Source: Eisenibacter elegans DSM 3317
GTDB lineage: Bacteria; Bacteroidota; Bacteroidia; Cytophagales; Microscillaceae
Length of the DNA: 64,000 nt
Assembly (NCBI RefSeq): GCF_000430505.1
Contig: NZ_AUMD01000012.1
Span: 62,001 to 126,000 of the forward strand
Direction of reading: 5' to 3'
The notes under the pieces were generated by a model. That model worked only from the letters and a program-made list of their open reading frames with translations, made no database searches and was not told the DNA's origin. A program made the position numbers and the translations under genes. Below, piece after piece: positions 45,991 through 54,467 of this stretch (position 1 is the stretch's first letter; the number at the start of each line of letters is the position of its first letter).

Positions 45991-46832
45991 ATTTTGAAAA
46001 TGGAGGTTGATTCGAGTGTGATACCGGCTTTTTGGAGGGCACGATGAGCGCGTCGGCGTTCTCGGACGAGCCATAGGATATAGCCGGCCATCAAGACCAA
46101 TACAATACTAAAAACCACGATTACCCGGATGATATTGGCGCTTTGTACGCTTTGTTCAAGATTTTTAATACGTTGATATTTGGCCAGCAATCGGGCATTG
46201 TTGATTTTGTTTTGGTCATATTGTTGGCTGAGTTGGTCGGCGGCAGCCAGTGCATCAAGTGCTTTATCATCTTGCTCTAGGTAGCTATACAATTCTGCTA
46301 GGCGTTCGTAAGCCTCTACTATTTTGGCCGTATCACGGGCAACGGCCTTGCGTTGTTGTAGCTCTTCTTTGTAATAGTTGAGGGCTTGATTGTAGCCCTT
46401 GTCGCCTCCTAGGCGATAATAATAGGAGCCGATGATTTCGAGCAGCTCGATTACCTTGGCCTTATCACCTATTTCGCGGTAGATGCTGAGCGCTTTTTGA
46501 TACTCTTTGATAACCTTTTCGGCTCCGGCCAAGTCATTGGTACTAAATAGCCCGACATATACAATGGCATCAGCAATCCCTTTTTGGTAGTTTACTTTTT
46601 GGGCGGTTTGGAGCGCTTTCTGCGCATAGAGTGCGGCCACGGAGTTGTTGTTGGTGGCAGCGTAAGCCTCTGCTAGGGCGTTGTAGGTATTGATGACGAG
46701 GGTATCATTGTTTTTGACAATCAGCAATACACGGCTGAGGCTGTCGATACGTCGGCAGTTGGACAACTGCGCCCAGGCAGGTGTTTGCAACAACACAACC
46801 AAAAACACGCAAGTAATCAGGCGAAGATTCAT
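45975..46832 (-). CDS. Exported TPR protein with single transmembrane helix
   Basis: A 285-residue protein. ATG 46832 (MNLRLITCVFLVVLLQT) opens a signal peptide ending near AWAQ; the 28 residues upstream in the long frame are not protein-like. About five TPRs follow (NTYNALAEAYAATNNNSVAA, ..AIVYVGLFSTNDLAGAEKVI, ..LEIIGSYYYRLGGDKGYNQA, YERLAELYSYLEQDDKALDAL), then a helix (NIIRVIVVFSIVLVLMAGYI) and a 35-residue basic cytoplasmic tail (RERRRAHRALQKAG). It resembles the sensor half of TPR-histidine kinases and TPR-LuxR regulators, but no output domain follows. The 3' end runs into a repeat, so truncation is possible. Confidence 0.72.
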   Translation of the reverse strand: MNLRLITCVFLVVLLQTPAWAQLSNCRRIDSLSRVLLIVKNNDTLVINTYNALAEAYAATNNNSVAALYAQKALQTAQKVNYQKGIADAIVYVGLFSTNDLAGAEKVIKEYQKALSIYREIGDKAKVIELLEIIGSYYYRLGGDKGYNQALNYYKEELQQRKAVARDTAKIVEAYERLAELYSYLEQDDKALDALAAADQLSQQYDQNKINNARLLAKYQRIKNLEQSVQSANIIRVIVVFSIVLVLMAGYILWLVRERRRAHRALQKAGITLESTSIFKIGQFD

Positions 46833-46922
46833 ACAGACGAAATTAGGTACAAGCCAATAAGGGTAAGGTAAGCAAAATTTTAACCAAAGCTCATAGTATT
46901 TTACAAAATTACGCAATTCACG

Positions 46923-48665
46923 TCAAAAGCGGCTCACATAGCCAAAGTGAATTTTGGAGCGATCAAAAACGGCGGCCTGTTGTGCGGATGCGCCTAGGGC
47001 AAATACCAGCTGAAATGTGCCGGCATTGGTGTCAAAATTCATCCCCCCTCCAGCGCCCCAAGGGGTATCTTCGAGGAGGGGAAGTTGTAGGGCATCGCGC
47101 CGATACCAAGCTTGGTCATAGAAAAGAAAGAAATAGGTTTTGGGGTCTGCGTAGAGCCTGTATTCCAGCGTGGCTACAGCATAGAGGCTGGCGTAGAAGT
47201 TGTTCTCGTTGTGTCCACGCAGGCTTTGCAACCCACCTATACGGAGCAGGTCGCTGGCCAATAGCGCCTCATTGCCCAAGTAGCCGCCGATGAGGCGTGT
47301 ATACAAACCACTGTTTGAGCCAAGAAAGCTATGTTTTTCGATACTCAATAGGCTTTGCAACTGCAAACTCTGTGCAGGTACGGTGAGGGGTAGGCTGTCG
47401 GCTAGTAGTGGGTTGATTGTCAGCGACTTATTTCCGAGCCCAGCTTGAGCATGTATCTGCCAGCCCTTGCGAGGGTAATGGTAGCTGTCGGTATTGCGCC
47501 ACTGATAGCTAAGCTCATACATCAAAAAACGGCTGTTGGCATTGAGTACCAAGCTTGCTGCGCTGGTATTGGAAACTGTGGCTGTCTGTAGTGCGATACC
47601 AATACCCAGCTGTGCTTGTGGGTTCAGGCCAAACTTCAGTCCGGTGGCGCGGCGTATTTGTAAAAAAGTCGAATCTTGTTTGAGTAGGTCTAGCTCGGCA
47701 TAGCCACTCATCGGGAGTCTGAACAACCCTGGGTGCTCATACCCGAGCTGCAATACTTGTGATTCGCTCTCGAAGCGCCTCCAGACAGCCTCTAGTAGTT
47801 TGCCTGTGGCAAATAAGTTATGTAGTTTGAGGTTAAACTCTCCGGTGAGCAAAACCGTACCGGGGCGCTCTTGGTTGGGGAAAAAGCCAACGATACCATA
47901 TAGCTCGTTCACATTTTGAGCCTTGGTTTGTAGTTGTACTTGTGCCAATTGGCCTTTGAAAAGCAGCTGAGGACTCTTTTGAAGCCGCAGATAGGGCAAG
48001 TTGGCCAAGAGTCTCGGAATCTGCACGATGCGCTCGGCTTGGTAAGGCTTGCCCGGGCTAATGCGCAGGTAGGCCTCCAAAAAACTCCTTTTGATACGTG
48101 GTGAGCCACTGAGCGCCAAGGTATCAAAGCGAAAAGTGGGGCCGCCTTGGTAGGAGAAGGCCGTTTGCACCTTGCCATGGGGGCTGATGTTGAGTACCGT
48201 ATTTTCGAGTTGGGCAAATGGATACCCTTGCGCATCGGCCAAGGCCAGCAACTGGCGTTGGTAATGTCGTAGGGCGGTCATCGAAAAAGGAACCGGTAGT
48301 TTTAACAATCGTTTGGCCTCTCGGTTTAACTCAGGAGGCAGCCCATTTAGCTCATTGTCTTGCCATTCATAATATTGCCCCCAATAAACCCATACCCGCA
48401 GAAGGCTGTCAGTCTGCACAAGCGAATCGATAGAGGCTTCTAAGTAGCCTTGCTCCCGCCCACTGTCAAGCCATTGCTGTAGGGCGCTGAGGGCGGCTGT
48501 AGTGTCGGGGTAGGCCGTCATAGCAGGCGGCGCTAGGCCGTCGGGTGTGGCAGTATTGAGCAAAAGGGTGTAGCTTTGTGCCTGCAACAGCCCACTACTG
48601 CCAGACAACAACAGCCCACAACATAGGCTCCACCAAAAGCGTTTTAGTTTTTGAACCATTGACAT
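46923..48665 (-). CDS. Omp85-family outer-membrane protein (TamA/BamA-like)
   Basis: A 580-residue protein with a signal peptide (LLQAQ cleavage near 29; ATG at 48665 or 48659). The N-terminal half holds POTRA-like segments (FRFDTLALSGSPRIKRSFLE, ..LRISPGKPYQAERIVQIPRL). The C-terminal half is a 16-strand barrel-like region with the conserved GLQSLRGHNEN motif near 490 and aromatic-ended strands, ending HFGYVSRF. It is shorter than BamA (usually 800 or more) and most like TamA-type or small surface-antigen Omp85 members. It is transcribed away from hemW with no gap between the starts. Confidence 0.82.
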   Translation of the reverse strand: MSMVQKLKRFWWSLCCGLLLSGSSGLLQAQSYTLLLNTATPDGLAPPAMTAYPDTTAALSALQQWLDSGREQGYLEASIDSLVQTDSLLRVWVYWGQYYEWQDNELNGLPPELNREAKRLLKLPVPFSMTALRHYQRQLLALADAQGYPFAQLENTVLNISPHGKVQTAFSYQGGPTFRFDTLALSGSPRIKRSFLEAYLRISPGKPYQAERIVQIPRLLANLPYLRLQKSPQLLFKGQLAQVQLQTKAQNVNELYGIVGFFPNQERPGTVLLTGEFNLKLHNLFATGKLLEAVWRRFESESQVLQLGYEHPGLFRLPMSGYAELDLLKQDSTFLQIRRATGLKFGLNPQAQLGIGIALQTATVSNTSAASLVLNANSRFLMYELSYQWRNTDSYHYPRKGWQIHAQAGLGNKSLTINPLLADSLPLTVPAQSLQLQSLLSIEKHSFLGSNSGLYTRLIGGYLGNEALLASDLLRIGGLQSLRGHNENNFYASLYAVATLEYRLYADPKTYFFLFYDQAWYRRDALQLPLLEDTPWGAGGGMNFDTNAGTFQLVFALGASAQQAAVFDRSKIHFGYVSRF

Positions 48666-48673
48666 TCCCTAGC

Positions 48674-49810
48674 TTGGCCGGATTATACCTACACATCCCT
48701 TTTTGCAAACAGGCTTGCCACTACTGCGACTTCCATTTCAGTACCAATCGCTCCAACCAAGAAGCGATGGTGGCTGCAATGGTACAAGAAATCAAGTGGC
48801 GGCACAACTATTTGCCCGAAAAAAGCCTTCAAACCATCTATTTTGGGGGCGGAACTCCCTCCCTGCTCCCTACGCCGCTCTTGGCAGCCCTGCTGGAGGC
48901 CATCCATCAGACGTTTGATACAAGCGCCCTGCGCGAAGTAACCCTAGAGGCCAACCCCGATGACCTGAACCCTGCGGTATTGCAAGCGTGGTATGATCTA
49001 GGAATCAGGAGGCTGAGTGTCGGTATACAGTCTTTCAACGAGCAACACCTGCGTTACCTCAACCGAGCGCACGATGCTGCGCAAGCCCTGCGCGGGGTAG
49101 ATATGGCGCGGCGTGTGGGATTTGAGGCTTTCAGTATCGACTTGATTTATGCCATTCCGGCGGAGAGCCATCGTGTCTGGGAAGCTGACCTCGCGCAAGC
49201 GCTTGCCCTCGATGTGTCCCATATTTCGGCTTATTGCCTCACCATTGAAGAGCGTACTGTTTTTGGCAACCGCTTGGCCAAGGGGTTGATGGCTCCCATT
49301 CCCGACCAATGGGCCGCCACCCAGTTTGAAATGCTCACCCAAGCCTTGGGCGATGCTGGTTATGAGCATTATGAAATCTCCAACTTTGCTCGACAAGGGC
49401 GCTATGCTATTCACAACACGGCTTATTGGCAAATGAAACCCTATATCGGCATAGGTCCCGGCGCGCACGCCTTTGACGGTCAAAACCGCCACGCCAATGT
49501 GGCCAACAATGCCCGTTATATTCGGAGTATTTTGCAAGAAAATACGCTGCCGGCCACGCTCGAAGTCCTTAGCCCGGCTGACCGAGCCAACGAACTGTTG
49601 TTGGTAGGGCTGCGTACCCAGTGGGGCGTGTCAGTGGCCGCCCTTAGCCAACTGTTGGGGCAGGACTGGTACATATACAACCAAACCACGGTCGAAGCAC
49701 ACCTAGCACAAGCTTGGCTCGAATGGACGGCAGATGGCCAACGGTTGCGCATTCCGCCCCAAGCGAGGTTGTTGGCAGACCATATCTGTGCGACACTTTT
49801 TGTAGATTAA
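48674..49810 (+). CDS. hemW: HemW-like radical SAM heme chaperone
   Basis: A 378-residue radical SAM protein, once annotated as coproporphyrinogen oxidase but acting as a heme-insertion chaperone. It starts with the family-typical GLYLHIPFC; the TTG at 48674 (or 48659) is inferred because the only ATG, at 48578, would add 32 residues overlapping the divergent Omp85 gene. The [4Fe-4S] motif CKQACHYCDF (CxxxCxxC), FGGGTPSLLP, EANPDDL, GVQSFN-like IQSFNEQHL, and YEISNFAR are present. It lacks the Arg-anticodon patterns of true HemN; HemW fits by length and N-terminus. Confidence 0.88.
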   Translation: MAGLYLHIPFCKQACHYCDFHFSTNRSNQEAMVAAMVQEIKWRHNYLPEKSLQTIYFGGGTPSLLPTPLLAALLEAIHQTFDTSALREVTLEANPDDLNPAVLQAWYDLGIRRLSVGIQSFNEQHLRYLNRAHDAAQALRGVDMARRVGFEAFSIDLIYAIPAESHRVWEADLAQALALDVSHISAYCLTIEERTVFGNRLAKGLMAPIPDQWAATQFEMLTQALGDAGYEHYEISNFARQGRYAIHNTAYWQMKPYIGIGPGAHAFDGQNRHANVANNARYIRSILQENTLPATLEVLSPADRANELLLVGLRTQWGVSVAALSQLLGQDWYIYNQTTVEAHLAQAWLEWTADGQRLRIPPQARLLADHICATLFVD

Positions 49811-49832
49811 TTTTTCTGGAGCAAGACAAGCC

Positions 49833-50750
49833 CTAGCCTACATATTTTTGTACAATCTGCCGGATGCCGCTCAGATAGCCTTGGCCGAAGAGGTTGAGGT
49901 GTACCAAAAGGGGATAGAGTTGGTAGAGGTCATAGCGTTGCTCAAAGCCGTCTTCCATCGGGAAGGCCTCCTGATAGGCGGCATAAAAAGCCGGTTCAAA
50001 GCCCCCAAACAAGCGCGTGAAGGCAATTTCAGCTTCGCGGAGGCCATAATGTACCGAGGGGTCTACCAAGACAGGGCGGGCTTGAGTGTCGGCCAAGACA
50101 TTGCCACTCCACAGGTCGCCGTGTAAGAGAGCCGGCTTGCTACGAGGCAGTAGGTCGGGCAGCTTTTCGTAAAGCATCTCTAGTTGATGGTACAGCGCTG
50201 TGGGCAGGCGCTCTTCGTAAAGCGCCAAACCAGCCTGCGGGTGCAGCCGTTGCGTAATCCAAAACTGGATGCCGTCAGTTGTGGGGGTGTTGGCCTGGGG
50301 CAACGAGCCGATATAGTTGTCATAATCAAGCCCAAACTGGGGCTGCGTGTGGGCGTGTAGGGTGGCTAGCTCTTGCCCCAACAGTGTCCAAGTGTGTGTT
50401 GTTGGCTTGATAGGCTGTATGTACTCCAGCAGTAGGTATTGCTGCCCTTGAGCCTCCCCCTGCCCTATGATTTTGGGAATGCGAACAGTACCGGTTTGTG
50501 CCAAACATTGAAGCCCTGCCGCTTCTTTGGGTAGCAGGTCTGCCGGCGCGGTTTCTACCCATTTCACAAAAAAACGCTGCCCGTTGGCGCGTAACTCTGC
50601 GGCCACGCTGATATTGCCACCCGACAATATCCCATAGCCCTCGACGACAGGGGGAGGGTCAAAATGTTGGTGCAGGATTTGGGCAAAAAAATCGTCATAA
50701 TTGATAGTATTCCACATAACAGGCAGTATTTTTTGGAGGAGAGGAATCAT
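49833..50750 (-). CDS. Fructosamine kinase family protein
   Basis: A 305-residue kinase-like protein. Features are LSGGNISVAAELRANGQRFFVKW (nucleotide and Lys region), YLLLEYIQPIKP (hinge), the catalytic loop HGDLWSGNVLAD (about 200-211) and VDPSVHYGLREAEIAF (the DPS metal motif). It matches the fructosamine-3-kinase/YniA group, which removes sugar from glycated proteins. An ATG at 50717 (MWNTINYDDF) may be the true start. It follows the photolyase by five bases and is probably co-transcribed. Confidence 0.88.
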   Translation of the reverse strand: MIPLLQKILPVMWNTINYDDFFAQILHQHFDPPPVVEGYGILSGGNISVAAELRANGQRFFVKWVETAPADLLPKEAAGLQCLAQTGTVRIPKIIGQGEAQGQQYLLLEYIQPIKPTTHTWTLLGQELATLHAHTQPQFGLDYDNYIGSLPQANTPTTDGIQFWITQRLHPQAGLALYEERLPTALYHQLEMLYEKLPDLLPRSKPALLHGDLWSGNVLADTQARPVLVDPSVHYGLREAEIAFTRLFGGFEPAFYAAYQEAFPMEDGFEQRYDLYQLYPLLVHLNLFGQGYLSGIRQIVQKYVG

Positions 50751-50755
50751 AGGTG

Positions 50756-52066
50756 CTACTCAGGCTTACTGAGTGCTTTTTTGTAAGTGGCCAATGCCCG
50801 CTCACGGGCGAAACTGTGCTCTACCATAGGTTGTGGATATTTGAGACTGCTCAGCTCAGGCACCCATTTTTTGATATAGCGCAGATCTTTGTCAAATTTT
50901 TGGGTTTGCAATGTAGGGTTGAACACCCTGAAGTACGGGGCAGCATCACAGCCTGAGCCGGCAGCCCATTGCCAACCGCCGTTGTTGGCCGATAGGTCAA
51001 AGTCGAGTAGCTTTTGGGCAAAATAAGCCTCTCCCCAGCGCCAGTCGATGAGCAGGTGTTTGACCAAAAAACTAGCCGTAATCATCCGCACACGGTTGTG
51101 CATAAACCCGGTTTGGTTGAGCTCACGCATGCCTGCATCTACAATAGGGTAGCCGGTTTGGCCTTGACACCAGCGCGCAAACTCCTCCTCGTTATTGCGC
51201 CAATCGATGCGGTCGTAGTCAGGTTTGAATGCCCTAGTGGCTACGTGTGGAAAGTGATGGAGGATGTTCATATAAAAATCCCGCCAAATCAGCTCATTCA
51301 GCCACGACTCACTCAATTGCTGGGCTTTTTGAGCCAGCTGGCGGATACTCACCGTCCCAAAACGCAGGTGTACACTCAGGCGGGTAGTACCTTGTATGGC
51401 CGGAAAATCGCGTTGTTCGGCATATCGGCGGATGAGTGCATCTGAAGTTTCGGCAGGGGGAAAAGCTACCTCTGCCCCCACAAACCCCATCTCTTCCAGA
51501 CTAGGTACGGGCAGGGGTGCTTGTTGATAAAAGTTGCCAAAATACTTTTCGGTAGGATAAGGTTGCAAGTAAAACGCATTGACTTGCTCTTTCCACTTCC
51601 GGCTATAAGGCGTAAACACGGTGTAGGGTTTGCCCTGGCCAGAAAGCACCTCGTCTTTTTCAAAAATCACTTGGTCTTTGTGGGTTTCAAACGCAATCCC
51701 TTTGCTTTTCAACAACTCGGCTACTTGAGCATCCCGTTCAAGGGCATAAGGTTCATAATCGTGGTTGCAAAACACCTTCTTAACAGGGTACAACTCCGTC
51801 AGGCGGGCGAATACCTCCAGTGGTTTGCCATAAGCTACCTGTAGGGAGCTGCCCATAGCTGTTAGATCAGCCTGCAACTGTGTGAGTGTATGATGAATAA
51901 ACTGCACACGACGGTCTTGCTTGTCGGGCAGGGCATCCAAGATTTGGGTGTCAAAAATAAAAATCGGCACTACCGGTTTCCCCTCCCGAAGGGCGTGATA
52001 CAGGGCGGCATTATCGTGTAGGCGCATATCGCGCCGGAACCAAAAAAGGGAAATTTCTGAGGCCAT
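50756..52066 (-). CDS. phrB: Class I deoxyribodipyrimidine photolyase
   Basis: A 436-residue flavoprotein repairing cyclobutane pyrimidine dimers with light. The N-terminal antenna domain begins ISLFWFRRDMRLHDNAALY. The FAD domain shows WLNELIWRDFYMNILHHFP (about 257-276), RWCQGQTGYPIVDAGMREL and MHNRVRMITASFLVKHLLID, and the Trp-rich ending NNGGWQWAAGSGCDAAPYF. All point to CPD photolyase rather than a cryptochrome. A -7 box TAACTTTG lies just upstream. The fructosamine-kinase-like gene follows on the same strand. Confidence 0.94.
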   Translation of the reverse strand: MASEISLFWFRRDMRLHDNAALYHALREGKPVVPIFIFDTQILDALPDKQDRRVQFIHHTLTQLQADLTAMGSSLQVAYGKPLEVFARLTELYPVKKVFCNHDYEPYALERDAQVAELLKSKGIAFETHKDQVIFEKDEVLSGQGKPYTVFTPYSRKWKEQVNAFYLQPYPTEKYFGNFYQQAPLPVPSLEEMGFVGAEVAFPPAETSDALIRRYAEQRDFPAIQGTTRLSVHLRFGTVSIRQLAQKAQQLSESWLNELIWRDFYMNILHHFPHVATRAFKPDYDRIDWRNNEEEFARWCQGQTGYPIVDAGMRELNQTGFMHNRVRMITASFLVKHLLIDWRWGEAYFAQKLLDFDLSANNGGWQWAAGSGCDAAPYFRVFNPTLQTQKFDKDLRYIKKWVPELSSLKYPQPMVEHSFARERALATYKKALSKPE

Positions 52067-52094
52067 ATTGGTGGGAAAAATAATTGCTGCGCTA

Positions 52095-52102
52095 CAAAGT
52101 TA
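52095..52102 (-). promoter_or_regulatory. -7 element of the photolyase gene
   Basis: On the - strand TAACTTTG, identical to the metY operon -7 box, ends 28 bases before the ATG at 52066. The -33 is unclear. Confidence 0.5.
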
Positions 52103-52402
52103 TCCGTACAACCGCCAAAAGCCGTCGTATGTTTGTGCTCAGCAGGGGTTCATCAACGAAGTCTTTGATAAAGTGTGAGTTATTATAGTTTGTGCTTTTA
52201 TGTTATCTGTACCAAAATGGCACATTAGACTTTATGAATTTGTATTTATGCCATATATTTGCAGTTACTTTTAGGTCTTATCTCGCATTTATCGCCATAG
52301 CTCGTATTTTTGATAGATAGTGTGATACCCCCAACCGTTTTTGGCAGTTGGTTTGTAGTATGAACAACGCACACATATACATACGATAATTTTGAAGCAT
52401 TC
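52103..52402. promoter_or_regulatory. Regulatory region of the TonB receptor gene
   Basis: About 300 bases divergent from phrB. TATATTTG at 52254-52261 matches the -7 box; transcription would start near 52267, leaving a leader of about 135 bases. No riboswitch fold was recognised and no gene fits. Confidence 0.4.
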
Positions 52403-54430
52403 ATGAATTTGAACAGAGCGCTCTCCGGTATAGTAATGGGTATTTTGGGAATATTGGTATTGTCGCCAAAGCACAGCTTTGCCCAACAAGACAGCGCCCA
52501 GAATGTGTTCTTCAGCTTTGGTATTGATGATATACTCAATCTTGAGCCTCGCGAAGAGCTACGCTTGAGTACGGCTTCTCGTTTTGCCGAAAGCGTAGAA
52601 GATGCCCCCTCGTCGGTAACCGTCTTTACACGGGCGCAAATACAAGCAATGGGCATAGAAAACCTGTTTGAGTTGCTCAATTTTGTGCCCGGCTTTCAAG
52701 TTACCCGGATTATCGAAACAGCCGAAACCCCTACCGCTCATATTCGCGGGCGCGATGCTTTCCGTGGTTTGCTCTTACTCATTAACGGGCAGCGGCTTAC
52801 GGAGCTTTATCAAGGCTCTTCTTTTTTGTTTACCCGCTTTCTGACTACCGGCAACATCAAACAAGTAGAAGTAGTGCGTGGGCCGGCCTCAGCGCTTTAT
52901 GGCAGCAATGCTTTTTTGGGAGTGGTCAATATCATCACCGAAGATGAAACCAATGAACTTGCCATCAATGTTGGTTCCCAACAGGGTATCAATGCCTCAA
53001 TGAATATCAGCAAGCCTATCAACAACAAGCTCGATTTTACAGCCTTTGCTCAAGTACTTCGAGATGAGGGGTTTAATTATACAGGAGCTAACTACAACAC
53101 CAACGACCCTTTTACGCAGTCAAGTTTTTATACCCAGTTCAGGTACAATCAGTGGCAACTGACGACAAGCTATGGGCGTACGCGCACCGAGAATTTTTTA
53201 CTCTTCAATGGCAGGGTAGGCAACGAAATCAATAAAAATACAACCAATCACTGGCAGACCGCCCTAAGCTATGATGGGCAGATTTCCGAAAGAACCCTGA
53301 TTGCCCCTAGGTTTTACTATACCCGTCTATCTTGGGAACAAGTAGGCATATCTACACCGGCAGGGGTTGCCAACAACAATTTTGATTTTATTGTAGGCCC
53401 GGCTTTCACCTACAACGAATATGAGTTTACGCTAGATCTCATCAGTAATCTCAACAAAAACAATGACCTTTTGGTGGGGGTGGGCTATCGGCGCTCAGGC
53501 TTAGATGGAGCCGGTACCTATACCAATCACATATCGCCTGATGGGTCGGCGATAGCGCCTCGGAATGATTTTTATATCGGACGGATTGAGCGCATTACAG
53601 GAGTAACTCAGTTTGAGGTTTTTAGAAGGCCTATTCGCCTTTTTAGTGCCTATGCTCAGTATAAGTTACAGTTCAATGACAAGCTGATGGCTTATGCTGA
53701 GGCCCGATACGACAATTACTTCGGCATCGCCAGTACCTTTAACCCCCATATGGCCATCATTTACCGCACGCCCATCAACAGTACAATCAAACTAGTAGGA
53801 GGAACGGCCTTCCGTGTACCCAGCATTGCCGAGTTATATGCTGATACGCCAGTACTCATTGGCAATCAAAATATCCAGCCCGAAAATACAATCGGAGGAG
53901 AGTTGATTTATATGCAAAGGGTGGGCAAGGCCAATTTTGAGCTCATAGGCTTCATCAATCAATATACAGATTTGATAGGGGGCAGTATCTCTACAGACAA
54001 CCGCCGTACCTTTGTCAATGTAGGTGAGGCTGTCAATACTTCAGGAATAGAGTTTGCGGCATATGTGCCACTTGGCCAACATTGGCAAATTCACAGTAAT
54101 TTTACGTACTTGCTACAAGGAGCAGACAGTACTACTTTTGGCTATTTTGGCAGCACGGCCATCAACTATCGACAGCGTAAGTGGAATTTGAATCTCAGTG
54201 GTGTATACCGCCCAGCGTTGCCCGAAACAGTATTGGCCAATCAGCCAGCTTACGCATTAATCAATAGCCGAATACAATATGCGTTTTCTGATAAAATGGC
54301 GCTTACTTGGCATATGAACAACCTGCTCAATGAGCGTTATCTTACCTACAGCCCTAGGTTTTTGCAACCCGAAGGCGGCGTACCCAACCGTGGGCGCTGG
54401 TGGCGCGTAGGAGTACTTGTAAAAATGTAA
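52403..54430 (+). CDS. TonB-dependent outer-membrane receptor
   Basis: A 675-residue protein with a signal peptide (MNLNRALSGIVMGILGILVL; SFAQ cleavage). The plug domain (about 55-165) reads APSSVTVFTRAQIQAMGIENL, ELLNFVPGFQV and VEVVRGPASALYGSNAFLG. The rest is a 22-strand barrel with many aromatic strands and the terminal RYLTYSPRFLQPEGGVPNRGRW region. It lacks the N-terminal CarboxypepD_reg domain of SusC-type receptors and no SusD gene is adjacent, so a siderophore, heme or vitamin substrate is more likely than a glycan; not assigned. Confidence 0.9.
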   Translation: MNLNRALSGIVMGILGILVLSPKHSFAQQDSAQNVFFSFGIDDILNLEPREELRLSTASRFAESVEDAPSSVTVFTRAQIQAMGIENLFELLNFVPGFQVTRIIETAETPTAHIRGRDAFRGLLLLINGQRLTELYQGSSFLFTRFLTTGNIKQVEVVRGPASALYGSNAFLGVVNIITEDETNELAINVGSQQGINASMNISKPINNKLDFTAFAQVLRDEGFNYTGANYNTNDPFTQSSFYTQFRYNQWQLTTSYGRTRTENFLLFNGRVGNEINKNTTNHWQTALSYDGQISERTLIAPRFYYTRLSWEQVGISTPAGVANNNFDFIVGPAFTYNEYEFTLDLISNLNKNNDLLVGVGYRRSGLDGAGTYTNHISPDGSAIAPRNDFYIGRIERITGVTQFEVFRRPIRLFSAYAQYKLQFNDKLMAYAEARYDNYFGIASTFNPHMAIIYRTPINSTIKLVGGTAFRVPSIAELYADTPVLIGNQNIQPENTIGGELIYMQRVGKANFELIGFINQYTDLIGGSISTDNRRTFVNVGEAVNTSGIEFAAYVPLGQHWQIHSNFTYLLQGADSTTFGYFGSTAINYRQRKWNLNLSGVYRPALPETVLANQPAYALINSRIQYAFSDKMALTWHMNNLLNERYLTYSPRFLQPEGGVPNRGRWWRVGVLVKM

Positions 54431-54467
54431 TGATACCTGTCGTTTTGGAAAAATTGAAGAAGGGTTT

